NCBI RefSeq assembly: GCF_002775205.1
Contig: NC_036447.1
Coordinates: 30,626,245 to 30,690,244, forward strand
Length of the DNA stretch: 64,000 nucleotides
Direction of reading: 5' to 3'
From: Xiphophorus maculatus
Lineage: Eukaryota > Chordata > Actinopteri > Cyprinodontiformes > Poeciliidae
Shown here: piece by piece, positions 24,701-41,200 of the stretch
How positions within the stretch are numbered: the stretch's first letter is position 1
Layout of the letters: every line of letters begins with the position of its first letter
Notes under the pieces: model-generated
The model's database searches: none
The model's input: the letters and a program-made list of their open reading frames with translations, nothing else
What the model was told of the DNA's origin: nothing
Position numbers and translations under genes: made by a program

Positions 24701-27063
24701 CTGTTGATTATGGTAGGAATGTGTGAACAATTCACTATAAATCTGACTGTTAGATGTTTTTAGCCCAAAGTAATCATTTTTCCAGCTGTGGATGATGCCA
24801 AATCTCCCTACACAGTATGGTATTACATATGTTCCCTCTGCTTCTGGTTGTGGTTATATTCAAGAGGTGTAACAATAAATGAACCACCTAATTGTTCCAT
24901 TTAAACCTGATAGTTTAAACCTGACAGTTTGAATAGAAATCTAAAGTGATTTCCATTTAAACTATTGGTATGAGCACCGAATCCTGTGGAACTTTATGAT
25001 TAACTTTCATATGAGAAGGAAGCATTATTCAACCCCCCCCCCATTTACAATTTAAAAAAAAAGAAAAGTGACCAAATTTTATGCAGTGAATTTAAACACA
25101 ATAAACAGTTAGGATTAAAGGTACTAGTCTATTTCATATCCCAATAAATTGTCATTTGCAGGGGAGGCTGAGCATTTCCTGATGAAGCTGATTAACCGTC
25201 CAATCATTGTCCTGCGTGGAGAACATGGTTTCATTGGAGCTCGCAAATCTGGACTTCCAACCCTCGACTCCAACCGGGCCTCCTACGATGTTTTCCAATT
25301 GGAGTTTCATAACGGTGCTTATTCCCTCAAAGGTAAGTGGAAGTAGGCAACATTCATCCATCCATCCATTTTCTGTACACTTTTGTTCCTAGTGGAATCG
25401 GGAGGTGCTGGTGTCTATCTCCAGCTAACGTTCCAGGAGAGAGGCGGGGTCACCCTGGACAGGTCGCCAGTCTGTCGCAGGGCAACACAGAGACAGACAG
25501 GACAAACAACCATGAACACACACACTCACACCTAGGGAGAATTTAGAGAAACCAATTAACCTGACATTCATGTTTTTGGACTGTGGGAGGAAGCCGGAGT
25601 ACCCGGAGAGAACCCACCATGCACAAGGAGAACATGCAAACTCCATGCAGAAAGACACCAGGGCCGGGAATCAAACCCAAGACCTTCTTGCTGCAAGGCA
25701 ACAACTCTTAGGCAACATTCAAGCATATTTAACAAATATTATATATCACATATTTTTTCCATGCGATATTACAAATAAAAACATTTTAAAAACCACACAC
25801 AATAAAAAAACTTCAGAAATGTAAAGAATGTAATGTGTTCTACAGAAATTGTATGAGGAAAAATAAAGTTTGTAAATCTATGTTTCAAGTTCACCTCAAG
25901 CTTTGCACTCATTCAAAATCTGTCACATTTCCAAATACAATCACGAAACATTTCTTTTCATTCTAACTGCTTGTGAGTTGTTTTTTTATTTTTACATTAC
26001 CACTCCGTATTAAAATTCATTCCCATGTTCAAAATGAAGAAATATGTAAAATGACATGTGTCATAGTCACAATTCTTCATACAAAATCCTCCATATTCGT
26101 TCTACGTCCAAGTACAATAAAACATGTTGTTAGCTTGTATTTACAAACACAATTGAAACTACGTATTAGCTAGTGATGTGAATAAAATTTTTTGGGGGGA
26201 GTTTGCTATTAAAAAATAAGTGTTGACCAGACTCCCAGGGGAAAGTTAGAAAAAGCCGACATTCTATCTTCCCTCGAGATTCCAGTGAGCAGATCTGTGG
26301 GCAGGCGAAGGAAAGAGAGAGATAACCTGCTCCACTTTCTTTAGGCATCAGCAGATGAAACTCAGCTATCAGTTTCTATGGAGGACAAAAAAGAGGCATT
26401 TTTGAGCTAAACATAATTTGTCCCAATGCCCAGAAAAACTTGCATCTAGCTGTTCGTCATAATGGGAAGAAAATTTGAGATTGTGACCATTTTTTAGACG
26501 GTTTTGCTGTAAATGCCTTAGTTGCACTTAGACTTTAGTATTACCACTGTTCTCTAATGTTTTGTGGATTTAATAACTAAATTACTAAATCTACCTAATG
26601 GTATAAATAAAGTTGATTTAATGTTTATTTATTTGCACAGAAACAATTTACATTTCATTAACTTTTTAAAAGGTGACGTGTTGTAGCTAAAATGCTAACT
26701 TCCACCTGCAGTCCCTGGACAGGTTGATGGTAATCAAATATCAATGATCAAGATTAATGTATCATCATCTAGATTTAATGCGAAGCATACCATGTTGTCC
26801 TGATGTATACATCACTTGTGTGAGCTCTGGGCTTCATTAGTGCTGTTGTCTGTCCAGACCCCCAGGGAAAGTACTGGTGCGTTGGAGACGACTCAGCAGT
26901 GGTGTGCAGCAGCTCCACTCCTGTCCAGTTCCTGCTTGAGTTCTGTGATCTCAACAAGATGGGAATTCGGGCTCTGGGCGGGAAGTACCTTAGAGGTGAC
27001 CATGCCGGAGGGCTGAAGGCCAGCGCAGACTCTGTGGACAGCGCCACCCTCTGGGAATACTGA
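18764..27063 (+). CDS. fscn1: Fascin actin-bundling protein 1 (5 coding exons)
   Basis: Fascin packs actin filaments into tight parallel bundles in filopodia and other protrusions; it is built of four beta-trefoil domains (family knowledge). Coding exons: 18764-19583, 23201-23357, 23441-23562, 25162-25332, 26858-27063, all with GT/AG boundaries and matching phases, giving 491 residues (human 493). Matches run the whole length: [18 protein letters not shown] at the start, [36 protein letters not shown] and the exact end SATLWEY. The serine equivalent to the PKC site Ser39 is kept (Ser40 in ASAGSLKKK). Exon 1 is GC-rich against AT-rich surroundings. Intron 1 is 3.6 kb and holds a GGAT tract and LINE debris; intron 4 holds a SINE. 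Whether it is the a or b copy of the fish duplicate pair cannot be told. Confidence 0.96.
19812..19867 (+). repeat. GGAT tetranucleotide microsatellite
   Basis: About 13 GGAT units with one deletion, in fscn1 intron 1. It resembles the tail of the SINE family seen at 25360 and 47727, but no SINE body is attached. Confidence 0.9.
20895..21160 (-). repeat. MITE-like dispersed repeat
   Basis: TTAAAAGTATTCACACGTTGG at the left and the CACCTGTGG stretch at the right resemble, in the opposite orientation, the element at 50150-50470. The class is not certain. Confidence 0.3.
21168..21668 (-). mobile_element. LINE 3' fragment, L2-like (antisense)
   Basis: AATCAATCAAATTTTTATTT then GTATAGCACATTTCAGCAG is the antisense 3' end of a common fish L2-type LINE. 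The following 450 bp encode, on the minus strand, a degraded tail ([16 protein letters not shown] region) often found with these elements. It lies in fscn1 intron 1. Confidence 0.55.
24040..24350. repeat. Possible dispersed repeat, unclassified
   Basis: This stretch of fscn1 intron 3 is rich in purine/CA words and resembles non-coding ends of fish transposable elements (GGGATCAATCAAGGGTAGAC). There is no coding content. The remaining intron sequence to 25161 shows nothing recognisable. Confidence 0.25.
25360..25715 (-). mobile_element. tRNA-derived SINE with GGAT tail (copy 1)
   Basis: Read on the minus strand it begins with a tRNA-like head (TTGCCTTGCAGCAAGAAGG, then a box-B-like GGTTTGATTCCC), continues through the GGAGTTTGCATGTTCTCC and CTGTCCAGGGTGACCC body, and ends in GGATGGATGGATG. 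A second copy lies on the opposite strand at 47727-48080. It sits in fscn1 intron 4, 27 bp after exon 4. Confidence 0.7.
26252..26345 (+). repeat. Short dispersed repeat, copy 1
   Basis: The words ACATTCTATC, GAGATTC, GATAACCTGCTCCACTTTC and TTTAGGCATC recur in the same order at 28445-28505 with a short internal deletion there. The family is unknown. Confidence 0.5.
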
Positions 27064-28096
27064 GAAACGACCTTTCTTTGTTCTTTATCTGCACAATGCT
27101 TCAAACTATTGAAACTCAACCTCTGCAGATTCTTTTTCATACTCTTGTGTGTGTGCAGTTGTAAATGTGTTTGGATGGCTGTGTAGTGAAAGCTGAATGT
27201 CACTGCAGCAGGACGCTGCAGATATTCTGTTTTCCAATAATTGACTGGCCTTTCTGTATTTCTACTGGAGATTTCCAGTGACTTGTTGTTGTGCTGATTG
27301 TGTCGCCACTCATAATGTCTTTCACTTCACAAGACGACTTACCCAAGCTGTATGACTTTCCCTATCTGTGATGAGTCCTGGTGACATGTTGAATGCTATA
27401 ACTCTAAACCCTGCATATTCATCTTTCTGCTGCTATAAAGACTCCTGATAAGGTTCTCTGCTCTCAATCCTTGCTGTCTGTTGAAGAGCATTCATACAAG
27501 GCAACCGGATGACACAGTGTTAGTGATTTGCATTTGTTGGCTGTAAATAAGGCTTCCTCTGTCGTTGAATGCTTCAGAACATGAAACCATGGAAACGTTG
27601 GAAGAGAATATGGATGGTGAATCTAGGATTTTCCCATGTGCTGTTTTCAGATGCAAAGAGCTCTACACACTTAGAAAGTGTGTATCAGTGTACAGTTTAA
27701 GAAAATTCTCTTCCACGTGAAATTCATACGGTAGTTAGATACCATTAGCAATTGAAATAATTCCAAGAAAAAACAATTTTAGAACATCAAATGAAACTTT
27801 TTTTATCATTGATCATTTTTGAGGGTGTATTCTATATATAATTCTGCTGAAAGCACAGGTGGTGGAATAGGACCTTTTAAAGCACATACATGGATGCACA
27901 TACATTACTTATCTTGAACTGTGTAATAATTACTGCAATAATGCTTAAAATAAATCATAAGCACATGATTTTTTTTATTATTATCAGAGCTAAACAGGGT
28001 GCTGCTGCTCCTGGTGTCTTGTTGCTGTGCCTTCCATGGAGTATTTACATCTTTGTCATTCATGCTTTTCCATTCTACTGAGCCAAATGAAACTTC

Positions 28097-28102
28097 AATA
28101 AA
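28097..28102 (+). terminator. Probable fscn1 polyadenylation signal
   Basis: AATAAA followed by a T-rich stretch, about 1.03 kb after the fscn1 stop codon. No gene interrupts 27064-28097, which fits a long 3' UTR. Another AATAAA near 27947 is an alternative. Confidence 0.5.
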
Positions 28103-28444
28103 GTTTTCTCTTACACAGTCAAACTTATTCTGGATTATTTTCTAGCTGTGGCCTATATTTAAAACAAACGCTGTGGACGGGACAGTCTTTGTAAAGTCTT
28201 AGAGTAATGAAGTTTAAACCAAATAGTTAAATACACTTATTACTATTTGACAATTAGTGAACCAAACTGCCCAGGGCAGATGTTACCAGTAGCTTGCCCT
28301 GTCTGTGTGTGAATGAGTGAATGTAGTGTGAAGCTCTTTGGGGTCCTATGGACTTGATAAAGCACTATACTAGTACAGGCCATTTACTATTTGTCATGAT
28401 TTTGCTAACAGTGTGGTTGGGAGTATAATTAAAAAGCCTACATA

Positions 28445-28505
28445 CATTCTATCCCCCCTGGAGATTCGAGAGAGGTAATCTACTCCACTTTCTTTGGGTA
28501 TCTGG
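28445..28505 (+). repeat. Short dispersed repeat, copy 2
   Basis: Shares ACATTCTATC, GAGATTCGAG and CTACTCCACTTTCTTTGGG with 26252-26345. Confidence 0.5.
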
Positions 28506-28717
28506 AGAGGAGGGAACCCCCCCCCCTGCAATCTCTGAGTTAAACTTAATATGTACCAATGGCCATGCATCTTTCTTCATTTTCCGCAGGATCACTCCAG
28601 GTTGCCATGGAAATATCAGAAATGGAGCTTGAGAAGAATGAAAGTGCAGAGATAGACAGACAGACACATCGTCCTGATATTTTGCCATTATATTTATAGG
28701 TCTGTACCTCCACCTCC

Positions 28718-29194
28718 CTACCAGAACTGATCTTGGACTGCCTCTGTCCCTCCTGAATCAATAACCAATTCTTTTCTCTTGGAAGTGTTTACATGCAGGC
28801 CGTTTCTATGACACCACACGACACAGTTCCTCACCAGGCTCATGTACTCCTCTTTGTTGCCTTTGTTTGACACATCCCATAATGGCAGTGTCATCAGCGT
28901 TCTCCTGGATGTGACACGTTTCAGAGTTGTAACACAAGTCTGAGGTGTACGGGTTGAAGAGGATGGGTGACAACACCGAACCCTGCAGGACTCCAGTGGT
29001 CTGTCTGTGACGCAGCTGAAAATCCAGGTGACCAGGCAGGATTCTGGTAAGCTTTTCCAGAAGTGCAGGGAAGAAGCAGATACACAGACTAATAAGCTCA
29101 ACAAAGTTGCAGCAGCAAGTAAGAAGCTGTGACAACCCAAGCAAACAAGGCAGACACTGTATATACACGGCACACAATTATCTATTAAGACCAC
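28718..29194 (-). pseudogene. LINE reverse-transcriptase fragment (Rex1/L2-like)
   Basis: Two overlapping minus frames carry pieces of one LINE reverse transcriptase: QGSVLSPILFNPYTSDL and the ADDTAI catalytic block in 28806-29177, and the following CHRNGLHVNTSK stretch in the frame of 28718-29194. The change of frame between them is a frameshift, so the copy is dead. It lies between fscn1 and the unknown gene-like copy A. Confidence 0.7.
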
Positions 29195-29298
29195 AACAGT
29201 AGCGGGTCAACAGATCAAATGTAATGTCCTCAACATTTGGGGGAGTACACAACTCTTATTGCCCTGCAACATATTTCAAACACTTATAAAATTGGACA

Positions 29299-30560
29299 TA
29301 CCATAGAAGAAACAAAAAATGTCATTTGCATTATTAATAAAAACATATAAAACATTCCAATTAAACATTTAAAGTTATGAGTCAAATTTACACTAATCAC
29401 AAATGTGTCAGAAATTACAGCAAACTTCTACAATACACAAGAAAAAGAAAAGAGAAATGTTTTAAATATTTCAAATTGTCAAAAAGAAGGTTTTCTGTGA
29501 GCAAAGCAATACTAGACAAGATGTGAAGTTTTCATCTGATGAAGGTTACCATAACTCACAAACTGAGACACAAACTGAGTCACAGCTCTTAGTTTGCAGG
29601 ACAGATAAAATGAAACTCATCATGATCAGACTTGATGAACCAGAGATGGTCTCCTTCTTTCTCCATGGCTCCACTGGTGTCACAATTTTCCTTGGCATTC
29701 ATCCAACAGTTGAAGAATGAGTTGGAAAATTTGCACAAGTACATGGTTGGCTCAAGATTAGCATCCACACTGTCGAAATCATCTCTGTCATTTTGAATTT
29801 CATCTTGTGAGTTTTTTTTCTGCTGAATTTGTCACAATTTCCTCGCTGTCACAGTTTGGTGTGGTTGTAAAGGTAACTCACTCAAACTGTGAGCAAGCAA
29901 ACACATCCAGGTCCATTTGGTCATGAGGAACATTGACACTTTCAAAAGCAACAAAGTTTTCTGATGCCTTTACTGTCAAATCTGTAGTTGTGGTTTTGAT
30001 GGTAACTTTCTCATCATTAGAGGAATCTTCCATGTCTTTTGGTCTTCAGGGTTCAATGTCAAAATCAAAGTATTTTCATCTCTGGTCCTCAGAGCTCTCT
30101 ACAAGGACATTGTTGCCTCTTGTGATATATCCTAACAACTTTTCAACTCCCTTCGTAACAAGAAATCCAAGGTCCCATCACAGGCAAAAATCCTCTTGAC
30201 TTGGTGTTCAGTTAAAATGGTTTGTAAAGTCAGTTTGAAGTCGTCTCTCTGGGATCGATCTACCTCCAACCAAGTTGAAAAGCAAACGGAGAATTCTTGT
30301 ATCTCTGAACATTTATGACATCACTGATGAGAACATAGAGATTCTCATGGATATGATGTCAAAAAACCTGTGTCAGGTTCTTGTTTGTTTTAGTTGCTAT
30401 GGAAACACAAAGCGTTATGAATGGGGTAAGATTACTGCCAATTAAAAGTGCATGCATAGACATCTACAGTACATTAATAAATGTCAATAAATGTGCAGAA
30501 AAGTAGGTTTTATCCTGTCTTCCAACTCATACATGTAAAAATGTGAAATTTTAGGGTTTA
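29299..30560 (-). pseudogene. Unknown gene-like repeat, copy A (decayed)
   Basis: The minus strand matches, in order, the plus-strand copies at 60222-61100 and 62140-63100. It has a possible acceptor (GTTCAG) at about 30310 followed by an open stretch starting IQEFSVCFSTWLEVDRSQ and ending in LRRELK, then a one-base frame change, further coding-like blocks ([37 protein letters not shown]) broken by in-frame stops, and the end [12 protein letters not shown] segment near 29650-29950 is kept here but deleted in the other near-full copies, so this is the most complete one. I do not recognise the family. It could be a dead lineage-specific gene or part of a mobile element. Confidence 0.5.
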
Positions 30561-30655
30561 ATTAATTGTGTGGAAAGTATGTTTCAATTTGACACAATCA
30601 TAAGCAATACAGATTACAATGGTTGCCCAATTTTAAAAACCATTTATAACTAGAT

Positions 30656-30841
30656 TTAACAAGCAATACCCTGATAAAAACGCCTGGTTCTGTTCTGGGA
30701 CGACTGTGAAACCAATGGAGATGATGAAGCAAAGAAGGATTCTTCAGAAAATGATGAACGGTCAGCGTCCTCTTCATAAGACTGATTTAATTTGTGCAAA
30801 ATTTCCCTCCGTGAAGGATCAGTTGATTTCAACGTATACAT
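30656..30841 (-). pseudogene. Exon-like open frame upstream of copy A
   Basis: 61 codons from ATG at 30841 with a Ser/Glu-rich composition (DRSSFSEESFFASSSP) and a possible donor (CAGG/GTATTG) near 30670. It is on the same strand and just 5' of copy A and may be its first exon. The tandem copies at 60-64 kb do not contain it. The family is not recognised. Confidence 0.3.
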
Positions 30842-30918
30842 TTAAAACACACCGGGACTGTCCACACATACCAAAACCTGCATTTAAAACTCAGAAGAAT
30901 GACCATTTGAGAATAATC

Positions 30919-30924
30919 TTTATT
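30919..30924 (-). terminator. Possible plk1 polyadenylation signal
   Basis: AATAAA on the minus strand, 596 bp after the plk1 stop codon. No closer canonical signal was noticed. 30925-31519 holds no gene and is probably the plk1 3' UTR. Confidence 0.4.
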
Positions 30925-31519
30925 TAAACTTGGGCAGAGGTATACCATTTCTAAAATATGTATGCATACTCAGCAGTATGTACAATTTTATCTAGTTGAC
31001 GACTCACATCTAGACTTAAAAACAAGAATGTACATGATGAAGACATATTAACATGGTCTAATCCTCAACACAGGAAACAAACTGAAACAAGAGAAGCAGA
31101 CCAGAGAAGCGTTTTTTTTTTAAATCCACCTGAGTCCAACGTGTTTCCCACCTCTGTAGCATTTCACAAAAGACAACAGTGCACAAGTAGAAATCATGTA
31201 TTTGAACATAAATTTTCACCTTTACTTCCATAACTTGGTTGAATATACAAGATTATCCACAGCGCTGATTCCAGTGCAGCAGCTGTGGTTGTTTAAAGGC
31301 TTCATCAACAAAGTCAAGGTAAGAGTGAAAGCAACTATCAAACAGCAGAAATATTTAAAACAGGAAGAGGAAATTATGTTTTGGCATATGAAAGGGTTTT
31401 CATGGTATGGGTCATTTTAGGAAGAGAAGTAGCACCGCCTGGCTTGATAAAAAAACAAAAAAAACAAAACCAAAAAAAAATTAAGTATTGAGACATTGAC
31501 AGACTGGAGAAAAACTCAT

Positions 31520-36637
<5,118 letters not shown>

Positions 36638-36989
36638 TTTGATTTATGGAAGCTTTTCGGCTGTTGTTTTTGAAGAAATAAACCACTTAAGCGGTTCAAC
36701 GAAGCGATTAAAGTTAGCCTTAACTCAACCGACGCTAGTTTAACCTGGCAAGCTAGCTTCCTTCCGCTTGCATTCGTGTTTAAATCAAAACTAACGCCCT
36801 TTTTGTGCAAGTATTCATTAAGACAACAATAACCATTAAAACAACAACGCATGAAAAGCAAACTTTAAAAAAGTTATTAAATAATTCTCCAGACCTGCCC
36901 GACGGTAGTTACTCGATTGTTCTCTCCTGCCTTATGACAACAGTTTTCGGTACAAGTTTAAATTGCTGCCTCTGTCGTTATCGCACTCT

Positions 36990-37104
36990 CTGATTGGCTC
37001 ACAGGATTTGAATTGTAGGGCGTTGCAGCAATGCATCGTGGGACTTTGATGTGAAAATAGCCTATCGCTAAACGAGAACGCTACATCGGCGTCGTGATTG
37101 GATC
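36990..37104 (-). promoter_or_regulatory. Candidate plk1 cell-cycle promoter (CHR and CCAAT boxes)
   Basis: On the plus strand, GATTGG at 36992-36997 and again at about 37097-37102 are inverted CCAAT boxes (NF-Y sites). TTTGAA at 37007-37012 matches the CHR element bound by DREAM/MMB. Mammalian PLK1 is controlled by CCAAT boxes and a CHR of this form. They lie 355-465 bp upstream of the start codon. The transcription start is inferred only. Confidence 0.45.
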
Positions 37105-38298
37105 ATCACAATCCTGCTCGTTGCCTATGGTTTCCTGAACAAGGAGGTGAAGGGAAATTGAGTATAAATGGGATTTATTTAAGCGTGTTGAGGTTTGAAT
37201 CGTGATTTAAAACACGAAGCTTTTAAAAAGAGAGCGTCTTTCAGAAAAGGATAACAATGTTATTGTACAGTGGAAAATATTTTTGCCATGCTATTTAACC
37301 TTTAATAAAAATATCTTTTAAAATCAAATTCCAAGTGTTATAAATATGTGATCCAATCTTTCCTCTATTTATTTTATCTGCTCACATGCATAATGCTGCA
37401 TGCTTACATAACCATAACATATAAGACTGACGACAGTCCCCAAGCATAGAGCTTCACTCAGCGCTGGTCGGTAATGACACTTTGTATCTGTTCCATTATT
37501 ACTTGTGTATGACTTGTAACATTTAATCATTTTCGGCATTACAGCCTGTTTTATATCTCACTATTTCTGAATGTAATGACTCTCAGGTCCCGGAACCGGT
37601 AAACGGACATGGGTGTTGCACGGAAGGAAAAATGGTTGCACAACACGAGTGTTCTTGGGAAGGGGAAAGTTGGAAACGTTTATCAGAAAAGTTCTTCTTC
37701 TTTCCAGTCGAGATGAAAGCAGTCTTTCATCTTGACTGCTTTGGAGTTGTGGGATAAATGTAATTATTGTGAAGAAGCTAATGGGCCAAACAGCTACTAA
37801 TATTCATATTAAGTGACGTTTCACCTTTTCACATTATGTGTTAAAGCATTATTTACGTTCAACTGACTTAATCCTGTTTGGAAATGAAGAAGAAAACAGA
37901 CACTAAATAAAACATCAAAAATATTTAATAGAAACTTTAACACAAACTAACAGTTCTTTTTTGTTATTTTTTAATATAACAATTTTCATCCACAAAATAA
38001 TAATAATAAAAAGAAAAAAGTTAAAACAGCAGCTTTACTAAAATAAACAAGGGACAGAGGTTTAAAAGGATCTTCAGCCAAACTGGTTTACTGTGTTTTA
38101 TATATGCAGTAAAAACAAGAGCCTCCTCTTGCTACTTATGGGATGTTCTCAGTTCACAGCATTAAAATACATCAGTTACCAGTAACTACAGCAGAGACAA
38201 TTCAGTAAGTGAAACTAGTTACATTAGAATGCCCACGGCTGTTGACGGGTTTAAATTGGCTACTATAATGTTGCATTACGTTAATGTCTGCATCCTTC
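37105..38298. other. palb2-plk1 intergenic region
   Basis: It contains the palb2 3' UTR, with a possible ATTAAA signal on the minus strand at 37924-37929, 370 bp after the palb2 stop, and the distal plk1 upstream region. No gene or DCTN5 exon is recognised. Confidence 0.45.
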
Positions 38299-41200
38299 TC
38301 ACAACGGTGGAGTTTCAGCGTCAGCTTTAGCACCTTTCTTAGTCGGCCTCACGCTGTACGGATGCAAAGAGACGTCTCCGTTCTGATGCCCGATCACCAG
38401 GGTGTCCTCGTGCCCCCATCGAGCCAGTTGCCAGTACCCGTCCTCCTGAGCCTCCATCATTTGGGACGTCCCCCCTTCTCCGAGCTCCCACACACAGACA
38501 CAGCCGCTCTGACTCAGGCCCACCACGGTGCAGCGGTTAACGTCCACTTCACAAAGCCTTGCAGGGCAACGGAAAAAGAGGTGTGCATTACCTGGATGTG
38601 TCATAAACAAACTTATACAAGCCTTGTTCTCCGTCTGCCTTCATCTCACCTGCCAGTCCAGCCATCCGGAGGATACAGCCAAGTGGATAAGACGGATCTT
38701 CCACTCAGAGGGTTGATGCCGACTAAAGAGAACAGAGCTGGCTTCGACCTGGCCTCTGATAGCAAGCATTTCTCTCTTGCCTTTTTCTCTTCTTGGTCCA
38801 GGGAGCTTAGAAACTGATGTTGCAGCAGGACCAACAACACTCCCTGCACAACATCAAACACACACAGACAGTTGCCACCCAGAATTTAAGCGACACAATC
38901 ATTTCAAGAGTTGCTGGCTACTTACACAGTAGGAGTAACCTTTGAGACAGGCTGTGTTGGATAGACCGTCTTCAAGCAGCACTCTGCTCAGCAGCTGGCC
39001 ACTCTTTAAATTCCTTCAACAAGCAAACGACAGACAATAAAGTAGCTCAAAGTCAGTGAACTTGTATGGAAAACGCCTTGTCACAGATGCTCAATTGGAT
39101 TTAAGATTGGACTTTCACTGAACCATCAAACGGACCCTGTTCTGTATGTTTAGGCTTGTTATCCTTCTAGGAGGTCAACCTTCACCTCAGTCTGAAGACT
39201 TTTTAGCCTCCAAATCTTTTTTTCCAGAATTGCTGTTACCATCTCCTTGAATCTTTACATAAACTGCCCAACTTCTTTCTCCCTGTTGTATAAACATTAC
39301 TCTAGACATGCTGCCACTGTCAAGTGTCTCAGTAGCGACAGAATGTTCAGGGTGATGTGCAGTATTACTTTGACAAATCACATAATGTTTTGATAGTTAG
39401 TCACAGTCCTTTTAATATGTTCTTCCACCTGAGCTGTGAAGCTCTGCAGCTCTTCCAGTGTTACCATGGGTCTCCAGTTTGCTTCTATTATTCTGACAAT
39501 TTTTCTCAGTCGCTTCGGTGGATTTCTCAAATCATTTTCGACATTTGTCAAACGGTAAGTGCATTTCTAAAAATGATTCGTACGAACAGCAAAACAACAT
39601 GATTACCTGCAAAATCCAATTTCCTCCTCGAAATCCTTAGTTCATCTCTCAAAATTAAATATTTGCATCAAAGATCATATCAGTGCCTCAGAACAAGTTC
39701 TTGTTTCATTGTGTATGGAACAGACAGTCAAACTGATTAGTCATGTTGTCCATAGAACAGTGATTCTGGAGGGATGTTCTGATGTGATGAATGTTGTGAA
39801 GACAAAGTTTGTAAATTATAATTGTGGGAGATCAATGGCAAGAGACTGGACAAGATTAACTTATTTGACTTTACTGCAATTTATTGACAGACCATGTCAT
39901 TGTGATACAGAAAGTAGAGCACAAAAAAAAAAAAATCAATCCCCTTAAGGAAAATGGTCTATTCAGTGTGGCAGAAATTACAGTTAAGTCTTCCTCTACT
40001 TTCCATCTCCACTCAGAAAATATTCTTCAATAGAGTTAAGAAATGAAGAGAAGTGTGAGAGGAGCTCCATCAGTATCCTGTTGTGGGTCACAGACCGTTA
40101 CCTGATGATGTTGGAGTGATGGAAACTGGCATTATATCCTCAGCCTCTTCCTCTGTTTTGTCTCCTCACTTCTCTTCTTCTTCTCCAAATTCTCGTCCTT
40201 CCACTACAATACGGTGTTCCATAAACGTAACATTGTATTGTAGTCTTGCTACATACACTATTTATCTGCCAGCTGATGGTTCATGACACGAACCTTCAAT
40301 CTATTTCAGGAAACTGGTTGATCTGATGCTTCACACATTTACCTGGTTGAAAAAAGTCAGGATACACCTGGGAGCAATTTACCAGTTCAGGGAGATTTAG
40401 AAAAATATCTAATGGTAATGTATAGAAATATGCTTGATATATTATGAGAACCTGATAAAGCAATTTTCATGTTAAAACTTACACAATAAAGCTATGCTTC
40501 AACGTTGTGGAGTTCAAGACAATTCAACAGAGACCCGTATAATAAATTTTGATCAATATGACACTAGCAACTGAAAATGTAGGACAAAGCAGATAAGTGT
40601 ACATAATCATTTGCATGATGTAAACAAAGCATTCGCAAGTTGTTGAAAGAAATAAGAAACTGCTCTTTTTGATGTGAACCAGCGACAGAATGATTTGAAG
40701 ATTGAACAAGTAGCTTGGAGAATTTCAATTCTGTTCTGAAAAATGCAGAACAGAATCTGTACCAAAGTGACTGAGAAAAACTGCAATGATCCTGTCAGTT
40801 TAGAAGTTCCTACACGGCATGCCAAGCGTTGCGCTTTTCCAAACTCAACTTTCCAGAATTCTCAGTCATTTTCAGATATTTCAAAAATATTGCATGTGCA
40901 AGAAGTTCACAAATTTCACCTGAACTTCCTACTCTGGGGTATGGAAAAGGAAAGAAAAGAAACTGGAAATATGGAAGGTAGAAAGGACAGGAAGGAGTGA
41001 GAGGAAGGAATGAGACAAACAAGAAAGGAAAATGGAAAAACACACAAAGAAAATAATGAAAAGTCTTTGTGGGGACTTTCCACTGACTTCCATTCATTTC
41101 TACAGCCTAACCCTTACCCTAAACCTAAACCTAACCCTCACCATTACATAACTAACTTTAACCAAAACTCAATTCGTACCGAAGTGCTAACCTAACCCCT

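Noticed and set aside
25572-25824. Plus-strand open frame following fscn1 exon 4
   Set aside because: It translates the antisense of a SINE and has no independent support.
41105-41138. Interstitial telomere
   Set aside because: The units are few and degenerate and lie inside a bounded dispersed repeat.
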